Below, one piece after another: positions 47,763 to 59,379 of a stretch of 64,000 bases of DNA. Numbering within the stretch: position 1 is the stretch's first letter; each line of letters opens with the position of its first letter. The position numbers were made by a program, and so were the translations under genes. The stretch lies in assembly GCA_035610835.1 (NCBI GenBank), contig CM069448.1, positions 806,001 to 870,000 on the forward strand, given 5' to 3'. Source of the stretch: Ophiura sarsii (Eukaryota; Echinodermata; Ophiuroidea; Amphilepidida; Ophiuridae). The notes under the pieces were generated by a model, which was given only the letters and a program-made list of their open reading frames with translations, had not been told where the DNA came from and did not search any database.

Positions 47763-47920
47763 TACCATGTTCTAATCAATTTATTAAATCCATACTGTGA
47801 TGTTTTTTGCTTTTTCCTCTTCGTAAAATACCTTTTTCGAATTTCGCGGAGACTAATTATGAAATACCCCCTATTTTCATGATTTCACTGTCCGCGCTGA
47901 CAATCGAAAATATACCCCTC

Positions 47921-48194
47921 TTTCCGCGATTTTTAGAAAAGTCATGGTTACCAACTTTTGTGTTGAGTTGGGGGCCGGGAGGGGAGGTTGAATCGAAAGA
48001 AGCGCGCAATATGTGGAAGTCAGAATGTGGAATTTCTCATTTAATAATTTGTATAAACATAATACCTCTTGCAGTGAGGTAAGAGGGATCGATCATCGAT
48101 ACAGCATTTACCAGTTGTAAATAGAAACCGCAAGTTGAAATCAAACATTCCGATGACATGGCGCCACGTGGAATTAGTTATTATATGCGTCAAT
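47921..48194. other. Unique sequence beyond the right arm
   Basis: Begins exactly where homology to the left arm stops. gtcatggttaccaacttttg here resembles sequence at 5794-5813 inside the arm, so a short repeat lies at the boundary. No gene seen. Confidence 0.4.
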
Positions 48195-48330
48195 TAATAA
48201 TAATAATAATAACACTAATAATAATAATAATAATGCATTTATATGCGCCATCTATCTATCTAGACAACCTATTCCGAGGCCCAAACATTAAAACAAATAT
48301 AAACAAACAATAAAATCATAAACACAGTTA
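48195..48330 (-). mobile_element. LINE 3'-end remnant with AAT microsatellite
   Basis: taataataataataat-type repeats followed by gcatttatatgcgccatct, resembling the 3' tail of the CR1/L2-like LINE at 24834 (atttatatagcgcct). No coding part remains. Confidence 0.5.
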
Positions 48331-48614
48331 CATAGATTTAAGTACATAGTGTAGATGTTTCCGTTCTTGAGTTATGCTTGCTCTAGTTTTGACCAATCAG
48401 CAACCTTGCTTACCATAATTATATAGCAACCATGTCAAAAATCATATTTTGAATTCTTTGAGACCTTCTCTTCACAATGATGTAGCATAGGCCTAGGTTC
48501 TCACGTAAGTTATTTAGCATTACCGGCATAGTGCAATTGGGGGATGCATGCGCAGGTTGGACAGTCAGCCGTATTGTTCCGATGGATCAATACACCACAC
48601 ACACGCTACCTGTC

Positions 48615-48637
48615 AAGGGCGCAGATCCCGGTGGGGA

Positions 48638-48671
<34 letters not shown>

Positions 48672-48829
48672 ACGCCCCCCCCCCCCACTTCTTGACACAA
48701 TATCAAATGTCCCCCCCCCCACTTTTTGTGGTGATACATCAATCAAGGTTGGCGATCTAGTGAAAAAATGGCAATGTCCCCACCCCCCCCCCCCCCCCCC
48801 CCCACTTTCAAGATTGGATCTGCGCCCTT
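48615..48829. mobile_element. 215-bp TIR element with G/C tracts, 10-bp target duplication
   Basis: Inverted ends AAGGGCGCAGATCC / GGATCTGCGCCCTT, flanked by the direct repeat GCTACCTGTC at 48605-48614 and 48830-48839. The interior is a G tract of about 31 and three C tracts, each followed by acttnttg/actttcaag words. A 9-11-bp duplication is the hallmark of Mutator-like elements, so a tiny nonautonomous Mutator-type element is the best reading. Confidence 0.75.
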
Positions 48830-48839
48830 GCTACCTGTC

Positions 48840-49040
48840 ATACCCTCCCCCGTGTTAAAATGTGAAAATGAAATTGTGACTTTACCTTACATTTTGGATT
48901 GTCACCTCTTCAATATTCAACTGATCCTAACGTACAATATTTCATATTAAAGAAGATAAATTTCTCAACAACTTTATGATTTAATATTTTTAGGTAGGAT
49001 ATACATTTTTAGAGTTAAAGGTCAATTTATACCTGTATAT
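48840..49040. other. No gene seen
   Basis: Short AT-rich interval that forms the left side of an imperfect large palindrome around 49420 (see hairpin). Confidence 0.4.
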
Positions 49041-49347
49041 CACACAGAAAAAAGATTACATAAGTTTACACAAGCTATGTTAATATAGAACTCCATCATT
49101 ATTATGTAAACCTTTCACACAGTATTTGTGTACCAAATACACAAGTTATGTAAACATAACTTGTGTATAATAAATGCCTATTATTTCTATATAACTTGTG
49201 TATTTTGTACACAATTTAGTTGTGTACAATATACACAAGTTATGTTTACATAACTTGTGTATTTTGTACAAAATAGTGTGTGAAAGGTTTACATAATAAT
49301 TATGGAGTCCTGCATTTAACATAATTATGTAAACATTTTTCTGTGTG
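49041..49347. mobile_element. 307-bp TIR element with iterated ACAAGTTATGTAAAC
   Basis: Ends CACACAGAAAAA / TTTTTCTGTGTG. The interior repeats tacacaagttatgt and its inverse at least six times (49068-49275). The surrounding sequence has a diverged copy without the element near 50030-50080, which supports insertion, but the exact target duplication is unclear. Confidence 0.6.
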
Positions 49348-49383
49348 AGTTACTTTTTTTGATGACTGTATATTACAGGAAAT

Positions 49384-49458
49384 AGTGTAACGGGTTCGCC
49401 GTCGGACAAGTTTAAAACAGCCAGTTTTAAACTTATCCGACGGCGACCCCGTTACACT
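49384..49458. repeat. 75-bp hairpin, ~33-bp stem
   Basis: agtgtaacgggttcgccgtc... pairs with ...gacggcgaccccgttacact around a short agcc loop, with two or three mismatches. It sits at the centre of a wider imperfect palindrome (gactgtatatt / taacctacagtc; acctggtca arms). Confidence 0.8.
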
Positions 49459-49459
49459 C

Positions 49460-52400
49460 TTAACCTACAGTCATCAAAACACTTAAGTGACCAGGTAATA
49501 AATATGCGTTTAACTCCAAAACTATAGCGCTATAAAAATATTAAATTATACATTTGTAAGGACATTTCTTCTCTTTAATTTGAGATATTACACGTGAAGG
49601 TTGACTATTGATACAGCATTTTTACTTCATTCTTTTCTTCCATCTTTTCTAACTTTCATTTCATTCGGCCAGCCAGCATGCTTATATTTATAGGCTTTTT
49701 AAGCCTGGTCCGAGCATTTTGCTAGAGCCTGGTCCCTTCAGGACACAAGCGTGTGGTCCGAACGGACCGACCGGGTAAACAAACAAACAAATGTGTCTAA
49801 AACCAAAACCAAGTCCGTTTTTCATTTTAAACATACCGGGCACACTGTCCTGCCTGTTCAAAACCCAAGTGCGAAAATAAAAACTGCACTTTGGTTCATT
49901 CTTTTCGGTGCAGAGTTCTTAATTGTTAACTGATCTTCACGAACAAGGTCTCTAACTGACGACGGGAAATTTGACCACAGTTTTGTAATTTGATATTTTT
50001 AAATAGGAACCATATTTTTAGAGCTATGAACGTATTTATTACCTGGTCAGTTACTCTTTTTGAAGACTGTATATTATGAATACCCGTCATAAAAATATCT
50101 CACAATATATCCCATCGTCTTTTGTGGCATTATAATATGGCGCGACGCGGCGTGGTACCGAATTGCCATGTAATCACATCGCCAGCGAATTCAATTCATT
50201 TCATTGTCACATTTTTGTTTGTTTTTGTATTTCCCCCTATACCTATTAATTTGCGTTATAAATCACCGTATGTAATAATATTATAATAATATTTTATTTC
50301 GTAATGTGTACATCATCAGTATACAGTATAAATGTCCATGCCTCTGACGACATTCATCCAAATTTGTTAAGTTTAAATGATTTATAAAGGGTGGCCAAAT
50401 ATATTTGCGAGCTCTGCACTGATTTTGGTCAGCCCACCAGTGTACATGTAATGTACTTGAAATTATAGACGTTATTCATAATTGGCGATTTCAGGCTAAA
50501 GAGGGAGACATACTCGATGTGACGTCACTAAGCATAACGAAAGCGAGGCCAACCGTCTGTGGCCTATTGTTTATGTATTGTTAGTAAATAAAACTGAAAC
50601 TGATAACGTCCAGATAAGTACGGAACTTGGCGCTTGTTTAACGGTGTTAGTAATTAATAATGATCTTTGGATGGTGGATGTTACGCAAGCCATATAACTT
50701 TTGTTTATCAATAAATAACAGGATATGGTGTATGTATTAACGCAAGCCGAAGTACTTTTGTTTATTAATAAAATGACAATATCAACAAAATAACCATTTC
50801 TTTGGAATGAGTTCTTGAGTTTCACCAGGGAGCTTATATAATGGGAAAGGTCACTCCTCCGACAAAATCTCGCGTAATAAAACCAAATTCACGGGTGAAG
50901 GATTTGTAGGGGGCGCACTATCATGGTCGTTGCGAACCAGACACCTAAGACGTGGTTGATTTTATCGGCTCAAAACATGATTTGTGGCACAAAAATAGTA
51001 CATCAATGGTAAAAAAAGCTGATTGTGATTTAGAGTAGAACTGATTTGCTTTGATGATGGCAGAATTTAGTTCTTATATGACACGAAACATTCAGAATTT
51101 GTTATTTGAAATTAATTTACGTAGAACAAAATACGAATTTTAAATTGTGGATGGCTTCGTCTGGCAGTGACAGAGGAGGGGCGCGGCGTTATTTGCATTT
51201 TATGAATATTGTAATCAGATCAGTTGGGAATGACGCGTGACGCCGGATCGCGACGATCACATCGTGTGAGATCATGAATAGTCATAACTGAATATTCATT
51301 CACAACGAATGATTGACAGTTTACGCTGTAACTTCCGGGTGAAGGATTGATAGAGTGCGCTATACTGAACCAGTGGCACCGGCCCGATTGAACCAAATCT
51401 AAACAATAGGCAGATAAGAGAGACATACACCTGGTTTCACGTACATACGTTATGTGATAAAGCAAAATGAGTCGGGAGTCGGGAATATTGATTTTGATAT
51501 ATAGCCAAACAAAGGATAGAAAAAATGTATTGGAAAATCCTTGAATCGCTTAATCATATGGTCATGTGTTTTACCTTTCGCGTTACACACGGATGTTGGC
51601 TTTCGCGACATGATTTTAACTTTACATATTTATATTTGCTTGTATACCCCCCTGAGGTAGTAAAAGTATACATTTTCTGAAGGGAAATTGCATGAGGAAA
51701 CCAAATATGCCATTAAAATTATAGTACGACCAAGAACTAAAATGGTATGATCGGAAATGTTCGGAAAAATATCAGAGTTTTTTATTTTCAATTTGAAATC
51801 CATATATTTTTTATACCTACCCCTATCATTATTTACTTTACATATTTGAATTCCTTATGAAATTACACATTAGATTATATATAATTGTCAAAGTTACTAA
51901 GTCGGTATGGTAATTATACCGGCTAGTGAATATCTCCAATTTTTATTTTATATATTTTTAGAATTTTCAGAAATATTTGTTTAATGATGAACCCTTCCCT
52001 GATATAACCTGCATTTCTGAATTCCTCTAGTAACAAGCTTTCCAAAAATGTACACTTTTGCTATCATAGGTTGAAAACATTTTCTGTTATAGTCATTTTT
52101 ATAAATCCGGTAAATTGAGGCTGATTATTCATGTTGACCGTGTAGCGAATAGGAAGAAAGCTGATGATCATGGTCTTATCCATAATTAATTAGTTGTTAC
52201 AAATAGTTGACAAGTCTGTTGAACCACATACTTAAGGACTACTAAATATCCTTTAAAATGGGACTAAAATGGTGTTTGTAACATTAGAGGATGACTAGTT
52301 ATTGTAAAAAGAATAAAGCATGGGATTATCCCCATTGAGTTTGTACAGGCGGCACCCCTTCCGGCGGCACCCCTTCCAGCACCACCCCTGGTCCTCAAAA

Positions 52401-52790
52401 ATCAAACAGCTGTATCTCCCTTTCTGTATTAGCTATACCAATGCCAATTTGCAGGCAGATAGCTTGTTATTAGGGCTTTAAAATGATACCAAATTTGTTG
52501 AGATAGCTTTTGTGGTTTTAAAAATATATGAGGAAAATGACAGCATGAAACTCAAAAATGTAACGGCACCACCCTATTTGGAGGCGAGTACATAACGCGT
52601 GACCATATTTAGAGTCAACTGTCCATTTATAACATATAATGTATTTAAATCTGTGATTTATAATGGGGTTTATGCAAACTATATACATGTAACAGCATTG
52701 CAAATAACCATTACAGTCAAGCGAAAAACTCAATAGATGATATCTTCGACTTTAGATTAATTTTGCTTGGTTGCATTACAGTAACCGTGT
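49460..52790. other. 3.3 kb with no recognisable gene
   Basis: AT-rich. A 65-bp direct duplication (acgcaagcc...acttttgtttat) lies at about 50685-50775 and two ggcggcaccccttcc repeats at about 52350. A diverged second copy of the 48990-49380 host sequence lies near 49990-50080. I find no splice-bounded exon with domain similarity on either strand. Confidence 0.5.
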
Positions 52791-52794
52791 AAAC

Positions 52795-53160
52795 CTTATA
52801 CAGACCCTTCATGACAATAGTTAACCTCCTGAATTGCATCGCTTATACAGGCCCTTCATATGACGTACCTCTTGACGTAACTTCTTGACCAGGTACTACA
52901 TCAAATTTTCATTTGGAATTTCATTGCTTAAACAGGCCCTTCATATGACGTAGTATACCTCTTGCCATAACTTCCTGACCAAGTATAAATCTGATGTTCA
53001 TTGAAATTTCTTTGCTTATACAGGCCCTTCATATGACGTAGTTGACCTCTTGCCATAACTTCCTGACCAAGTATAAATCACATTTTCATTGGAATTTCAT
53101 TGCTTATACAGGCCCTTCATGACGTAGTAAATCTCCTGGCATAACTTCTTGACCAGGTAG
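52795..53160. repeat. ~90-bp tandem repeat, interrupted
   Basis: Four to five units of gcttatacaggcccttcat...gacgtag...cataacttcctgacca. One and a half more units reappear at 55425-55490, so 53160-55425 is a block of insertions within what was a single array. Confidence 0.75.
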
Positions 53161-54600
53161 GGGAGAGCGGGGAGTGTACGCCATTTTTCATATTGATTTT
53201 TTTCCAAAGATATTCGCAGAACAGGTTTTAATGTAAATTATCATTAGGTAGGTATGGGATTGATTATGGATTTGATGCAGTTAAGAAACCCATCAATGTA
53301 TGTGGGACATCCGTGGTATAATAGGTCAATTCACTTGTTGCGCTATATGTGGCAAATACGCCCTATGATGATGGGGCAGGTTCGCCAATAGGGATTTACA
53401 GTTCAATTCACAGTTCTACACAAATAAGTTCCCCTTTAGATTATGCCTGATATTTTTAAAATGAGTTACTCCATCGAAACGGTTTTTGGCAAAAGTTACT
53501 AAATGATGTATTGAAGAAGCTTGATCCAGGGTCTTGAACCAAGCATGGTCTTTGCTTGAACACCGCATTTTTCACCTTTTGAAATGAGGTATTCCTCCAG
53601 TCAATGTGTGCTCATTCAAGCAGCACAACAACTGCGGTGTTCAAGCAAAGACCCTGGTTCAAGCTGCTTAACCATCCTCCTTCAATTCATCATTTAGCAA
53701 CTTTTGAATTGAGGTATTCCTCCATTCAATGTGTGCTCATTCAAGCATTACAACACCTGCGTAGTTATATCCCCGTTCTAGTGTTGCTGTGCACACGTAC
53801 AACGTGTCACAAAAAACTGGGTTCAAAAGTTTGCGAGCTTACAACTAAAAACGTAGGAAACATAGATAGTTTATATTTAGGGATATTAAACAAAATATAC
53901 ATGACCTTAATTGGTTAAACTCTGTAATTATTCCAATATAAACTTTTTGAAATACAAAGATTTTAATAGAGCGTGGTCAAAATCCATTTGTCCCACTTTT
54001 CAAGGAACACCCCGATGTGTTGCAATTGCACATTGTTGTGATTTCGTCAATGTTTTGCCTTTGCATTCATTCTTTACAAAGACTTGGGCAGTAAATAAAA
54101 TTATCTTGGTCATATACCAATAATACAAGTTCATTATTTACATCATTATTTACATAAACACTAACAAAAATGTTCTTTGTTATAGTCCGAGTTATTGTTA
54201 AGTTCTTTCGGAGAATAACCCCCCCTGCCGGGAATACTGCACATAGCGCACAGTTTCATGCAACGCTCGGATGGTTTATTCCTTAAATCGGGACAAATGG
54301 GTTCTGACCACGCTCTATTCAAATTTTTGTATTTAAAAAAAGTTTACATTGGATTGGTCTCCAAATTTACCCAATTAAGGGACAGGTATATTTTGTTTGA
54401 TATCCTTAAATATAAACTATCCATAATTCCTACTTATTTCGTTATAAGCTCGCAAACTTTTGAACCCAGTTTTTTGGGACACGCTGTACATTAATGTGTG
54501 CCAAAAATCGTTTCGATGGAGTAACTTATTTTAAAAATATCAGGCATAATATAAAGGGGAAATTGTGTGTGTTGAACTGTGCATATACACTGCAAAAAAG
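53160..54600. repeat. Inverted repeat enclosing a palindromic mariner-type element
   Basis: 53410-53512 (agttcccctttagattatgc ... ccatcgaaacgg) is complementary to 54493-54581. Direct copies of gaggtattcctcca...aatgtgtgctcattcaagca at about 53587 and 53711 lie in the left arm. The enclosed element is 53800-54486. No coding evidence. Confidence 0.65.
53800..54486. mobile_element. 687-bp near-complete palindrome, mariner-type
   Basis: TA at 53798-53799 and 54487-54488. Ends CAACGTGTCACAAAAAACTG / CAGTTTTTTGGGACACGCTG. The complementarity continues inward for about 300 bp (gggttcaaaagtttgcgagc; tttaatagagcgtggtc), leaving only a short unpaired centre. Typical of foldback MITEs derived from mariner-type elements. 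Confidence 0.75.
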
Positions 54601-54906
54601 TTGGTCATTTTTTTGGTATATCTGCTTGGGCAAACTGTTTTACTTATTTGTTGGTCAAGGCTGGCTCAATAATAGTTAAATGTAAATTCTTATTGGGCAA
54701 ACTCTTATTGACTGTTGAGCAAAATAAATCACATCAGTTGGGCAACTTTGTGGTAAAATTGCGTGAATTACACTTGCTGTGTAAAAGATGTTAATATGTT
54801 GAGCAAAGTTTTCGATCATGCGCACTGCTGTCTTTTCATTGAACAACAGTTGGGCAACTTTCGCGCGGTTCAGTTCTGGAAAACACATTTTCGATCTTTT
54901 CGTAAA

Positions 54907-54976
54907 ATGGCCGATGACACAGTGGCAGGGTTGCTTGACGAGTGGGGCTGTCCGGTACTAATTGACACCTTTAAAG
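54907..54976 (+). CDS. Candidate SAM-domain-like first exon
   Basis: ATG followed by ADDTVAGLLDEWGCPVLIDT and FK, ending AAAG|gcgagt (a GC donor). The spacing V..LL.EWG...LI.TF resembles helix 1-2 of sterile alpha motif domains, where a WGL...Y...F pattern is conserved. No continuing exon can be found. An inverted copy lies 240 bp away (55216-55303) with a perfect gtgagt donor but TTG in place of ATG. It may be a captured host exon or the first exon of a lost transposon gene. Confidence 0.35.
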
Positions 54977-55215
54977 GCGAGTTTTCTCTAAGTTAAATAC
55001 ATACGTTATTATACGGTGTTGCTTGCCTCATTTCATTCTGACCGCTGTGAAATAATGAGAAATTTAGTGAAGTTGTTTACCAGCCATGCATGCATGCTAA
55101 TTGCTATATATACATGTATAATAGCAGTAAAGCTTACGTAAGCTTATCTCGTTCTTCAAGTTCAGCCTCTGGTTCTGGTTCGGTTGTCACATTTTGACTA
55201 TAAAAACGTATGTAT

Positions 55216-55303
55216 TTAGAGAAAACTCACCTTTAAAGGTGTCAATTAGTACTGGACAGCCCCACTCGTCAAGCAACCCTGCCACTGTGTCATCGGCCAA
55301 AAA
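55216..55303 (-). pseudogene. Inverted copy of the SAM-like exon
   Basis: About 88 bp complementary to 54904-54996 with few mismatches. On the minus strand it reads the same peptide from DDTVAGLLDEWGCPVLIDTF and meets AAAG|gtgagt at 55225-55230, a consensus donor, but the start codon is absent. Confidence 0.55.
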
Positions 55304-55490
55304 ATAAACCAACATATGAACCAGTAATGTGTAAAATGCCCAACAGTTTCATCACATTTTGTCCAACAATTGGTAAAATCAACTACGGTATGTTGGTTAG
55401 TTATTTTGCCCATTGGAATTTATTGCTTATACAGCCCCTTCATATGACGTAGTAACCTCGTGACATAACTTTCATTGCTTATACAGGCCT

Positions 55491-55714
55491 TTCACTCTTA
55501 ATGTGAAAGAGTGAAAAACCACTCTAAATGAGTGGAATTTCACTCTTACAAAAAAAACCACTGAGTGAAAAATCCTTTAGAGTGAAGTTCACTTTCGAGA
55601 AAGAGTGATAGGCCTACATGTGAATTTAGTTATAGAGTGAAGTGAACCGTTCACTCTCATTCATAGTGAAGGATTGGTCACTCAGCATGCTCATTGGCTC
55701 TGTGTAAGAGTGAA
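55491..55714. mobile_element. 224-bp TIR element with iterated CACTCTTA word
   Basis: Ends TTCACTCTTA / TAAGAGTGAA, flanked by CT on each side. The interior consists mainly of gagtga / tcactc words in both orientations (at least ten). An attggct (inverted CCAAT) lies beside the right end. It interrupts the 90-bp array. Confidence 0.6.
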
Positions 55715-56241
55715 CTGTCCCTCTTTTATAGATTTGAATGTAGACTACTATGTTAGCTGAATACATAGAGCTATATGTCAGAGCTAGATGAAAAAACCTC
55801 ACTTAGGGACGGCATCCAGATTCATACGGATTCATACGCACTGGCTGTCCGTACTAGGGAGTTGTTCATTGCGTTCGATGACCATCGCTAAACACATTTC
55901 CCGAAACACTGAATTGACACACGGGGAAGTAAGCAAACAAACAGTGAGACGTGGCCTATTGTTATCCGATAATTGGTTTGCTTTACTATTGACCAATTAT
56001 ACGCGGACAATATACTATATCGATCGATCAATACCTATAAGTGGGCAATTACGACGGAGCAAACATTAATTTTCGTATTGGCGGGTCATTATTCAACTGC
56101 ATTCCGTTCATCTACACAAAACTATCCGTTTATCCTATTGCGTTTACCCTCTCCGTTCGACGGTTTTCAATCCATACCAATCTGGATGCCATCCCGGGGG
56201 CTGTCAAGTGTCATTTCGTATTTTTCAGTAATTTCACTTTT
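55715..56241. other. No gene seen; loose inverted repeat
   Basis: gacggcatccagattc near 55810 is mirrored by aatctggatgccatccc near 56181, suggesting another TIR element of about 390 bp, but its ends are not resolved. Confidence 0.35.
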
Positions 56242-59200
56242 CTTCAATTCAATTCAATTCAATTCAATTCAATTTATTCAGCAATATGAATACAGAAGAT
56301 ATAATAATAACACAATGTGATAAAGAGGCCAAGGAGCCCAAAAGAAACCCTGATAGCGGGCTTATAATATGGGGACCCTTAAAACAAGAAATGAATGTAG
56401 ACTATATGAAAACAAAAACAAAACAACAACATACGAGCAATCCAGGACAAGACAAAAACAGAGACTACACAGAAAATAACAAAAAACATAACAAAACAGA
56501 ACTAAACCAATACATAACAAAGAGACAGGAACATTGAACGAGTCAAAATACAAATGGTTGCCAAAGAAAAGCAGGTCATTGACTATGCGAACTTCAAGAG
56601 GTAGAAGAGACTAAAGCGGGAAAGAAGAGAGAATGATAATGAAGGATGGAGAAAGAAAGAAAGAGGAAAGAAAGGGAGGCTAGAGAACAAAACTATGTGT
56701 TGTCATGAGAAAGTGTGTGTGTTGAAGGTGTAACATAAGTGGAAATATAATGATGCTTGAGCTGTCTTTTGAATGATTGTTTATCTGTGATATTTGTGAG
56801 TGTGTTGGGAAGATCGTTCCAAAGCTTAGCACCGTGGTATAGGATCTGATGTTTTTCAGCGGTGGTCTTTGGGAGAGGAAGATGAAATTTGTGTGCTTGT
56901 CTAGTGTAATGTGCGTGAATCTGTCGGTTTGTGGTGAAATTATTTGCGAAGTTAGGAGGAAGGTTGTTGTAGAAGTAGTCGTGCATAAACAGTGCCGTTT
57001 GAAGCTGGTTGATATCGGTGATTTTTAATGTTTTGAGATTGTGAAAGAGAGATAAGGTGTGTGCCCAGCGACGTGAGTTTGTTATTGTGCGAATGGCCCA
57101 TTTCTGAGTGATATTTAAGCTGGTGAGTCTAGACTGGTAATTCGAAGCCCAAATGATGTTGCAGTAGCTGATGTGTGGAAGAACTAACGTGTTATAAAGT
57201 GATTTCAGAATGTGGTGAGGAAGATGATGCTTAACTCTGTAGATGGTAACTATGGCGTGAGATGCCCTTGTGATAATCGAATTAATGTGGTGGTTCCAAG
57301 TGAGTTCATCATCTATGGTGATACCAAGATATTTAGTGGTGTGGACTTGTGAGATGTCTTGATTGTCAATTGTGATTTTGTTAGAGTCAAGTGATGAGGA
57401 GTTTTAGGTGAGAAAAGCATGTAGTTAGTTTTAGAGACATTTAATGAAAGTTTATTTGCCCTGAACCAGTCAGTGATGTGGGTTAGTTCAGTGTTCATGT
57501 TATAGTAAAGTGAATCAAGGTTTGAGTGAGAAAGAAAGATGTTTGTGTCGTCTGCATACAGGATGAGTTTTAGCACATTTGTTGTGTTAGTTATGTTATT
57601 CTTGTAGATAATGAAAAGGAGGGGTCCTAAGATGGATCCCTGCGGAACTCCAACAGTGACTTCCCGTGTGGTTGATTGGTGATTAAGTGCATGTACAGAT
57701 TGGGTGCGGTGGGTGAGATAGTTTTTAAACCATTCTGAGGCGATGCCCCTAATACCATAGTGGTGCAGTTTGGCAAGGAGAATATTGTGGTCTATTTTGT
57801 CGAATGCCTTGGAAAGGTCTAGGAATATACCCATGGTGTGATCTTTCTTTTTGAGTGCATGTGTGAGGCTAGTAGTAAGTTCAAGAAGTGCCATGTAGGT
57901 TGATCGTTTTGATCGGAATCCGTATTGTTCATTGACAAGAGTGTCGTTTTTGTCCAGGAAACTATATAATCTGGTGTGGACTATTTTCTCAAGTATCTTT
58001 GAGAAGGGTGGCAATACGGAAATAGGTCTGTAGTTAGTGATGCTGTGCTGGCCTTTGCTTTTGAAGACAGGGGTGACTTTTGCAGATTTGAGCTTATGTG
58101 GTACAATACCCGTGAGAAGTGATTGATTTAAAATGTGCAGAAGAGGTGTTGTGATGTGATCAAATGATTTGTTAGCAATACCGGGATCGATGTTGTCTGT
58201 GCCCGTGCTCTTACCGGATTTAAGAAGGTGACGCTGCCGCAGGTCGTGCAGTTCTTGAAAAGTTATTGGGTTGAAGAAGAATGAGTTGAGTGGGCTATTG
58301 GGAAGGTGAGCGGTAAAGGATTTGTCCGGTGGAGGGATTTTATTAGCAAGATTTTTTCCAAGGTTGGTGAAATAGTCATTAAATTTGTTAGTAATGTCAT
58401 CGGGATCAGTGAAGGTTGTGTTGCTGTGAGTGAAGTGATTCGGTAATGTGTTGACTTTGCGTTTCCGGCCAGTGATTGTGTTCAGGAACTTCCATGTTTT
58501 TGTAAGATCGTGCTTGAGTTTGTGAAGTTGGTCAGTATTATATGTTTTCCTTGCAAGACGAATAATGTGAGTTAGTTTGTTTTGTATTTTTTATACCTCT
58601 CCTCAGCTTGCAGTGTTTTCTTTTTGAGGTAAATCAGGTAGAGTTTCTGCTTGTGCTTGATTGATCTTGCAATTCCACTGGCTGTTTACGTGTATTATGC
58701 TCTCTTTTTCATTGATGAACGTTTGAGTGGAAATGAAGAGTTGTAGTGCTTTGCGTAAATATTGATGAAGTTGTTGTATGCAGTGTCGGGATCAGGTGAG
58801 TTGATGTGGTCTCCCATGATTCCCCTTGCAGTTTTGTGTTGAAGAGTGAGGTGTTGTGTTCACAGAAATCTCTTTTACGTGAGAGTGGTGCCATGTGCTG
58901 TGTGTTTCTGTGAGAAGTGATATGAAATACGGGAATGAAAGTGATCAGAGATGTCGGTGACCAGGATACCCGTAGTTGAGTTCATGTCGGTGGAGTTAGT
59001 TATGATGTTATCTATGATAGTTGCACTGGTGCGTGTGATACCAGTCGGTTTGTCAATTTTAGGGATGAACTAGTTAGATAGTGAGGTGTATTGATGAAGT
59101 CGTTAATGCGCGGATTTGTATTGTAGTTGAGTTAGTTGATGTTATAGTCACCGAGGATGTAGACGTCCTTTTTTGTTGTTTTAAGTTTGTTAAGGAGCGC

Positions 59201-59379
59201 TTCCCATCAGTTAGTGTTGAAGGTGTTGATTGTGTGCTCGTGCAGTCTATAAATGACACCGACAATGATATTTTTTGTAGTGTTATTGTGTTTGATGGTG
59301 ATTTCAATGAATAGTGAGTCTGCTTCTGGTCCCAGAGTAAAATCTGTGGAGTTGTAGTTCATATCTGATCTAAGGTACA

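Larger units (their letters stand above)
54586..55408. mobile_element. Possible CACTG-type element rich in TTGGGCAA words
   Basis: Begins cactgcaaaaaagttggtc. TTGGGCAA / TTGCCCAA-like words recur (54627, 54694, 54740, 54850, 55340, 55402). A clear right terminus is not visible, so the boundary and family are provisional. It contains the inverted pair with the SAM-like exon. Confidence 0.4.

Noticed and set aside
58709..59314. Short frames on both strands near 59 kb
   Set aside because: Shadow frames of the LINE endonuclease region; the true frame is recognised by LGDYNIN.
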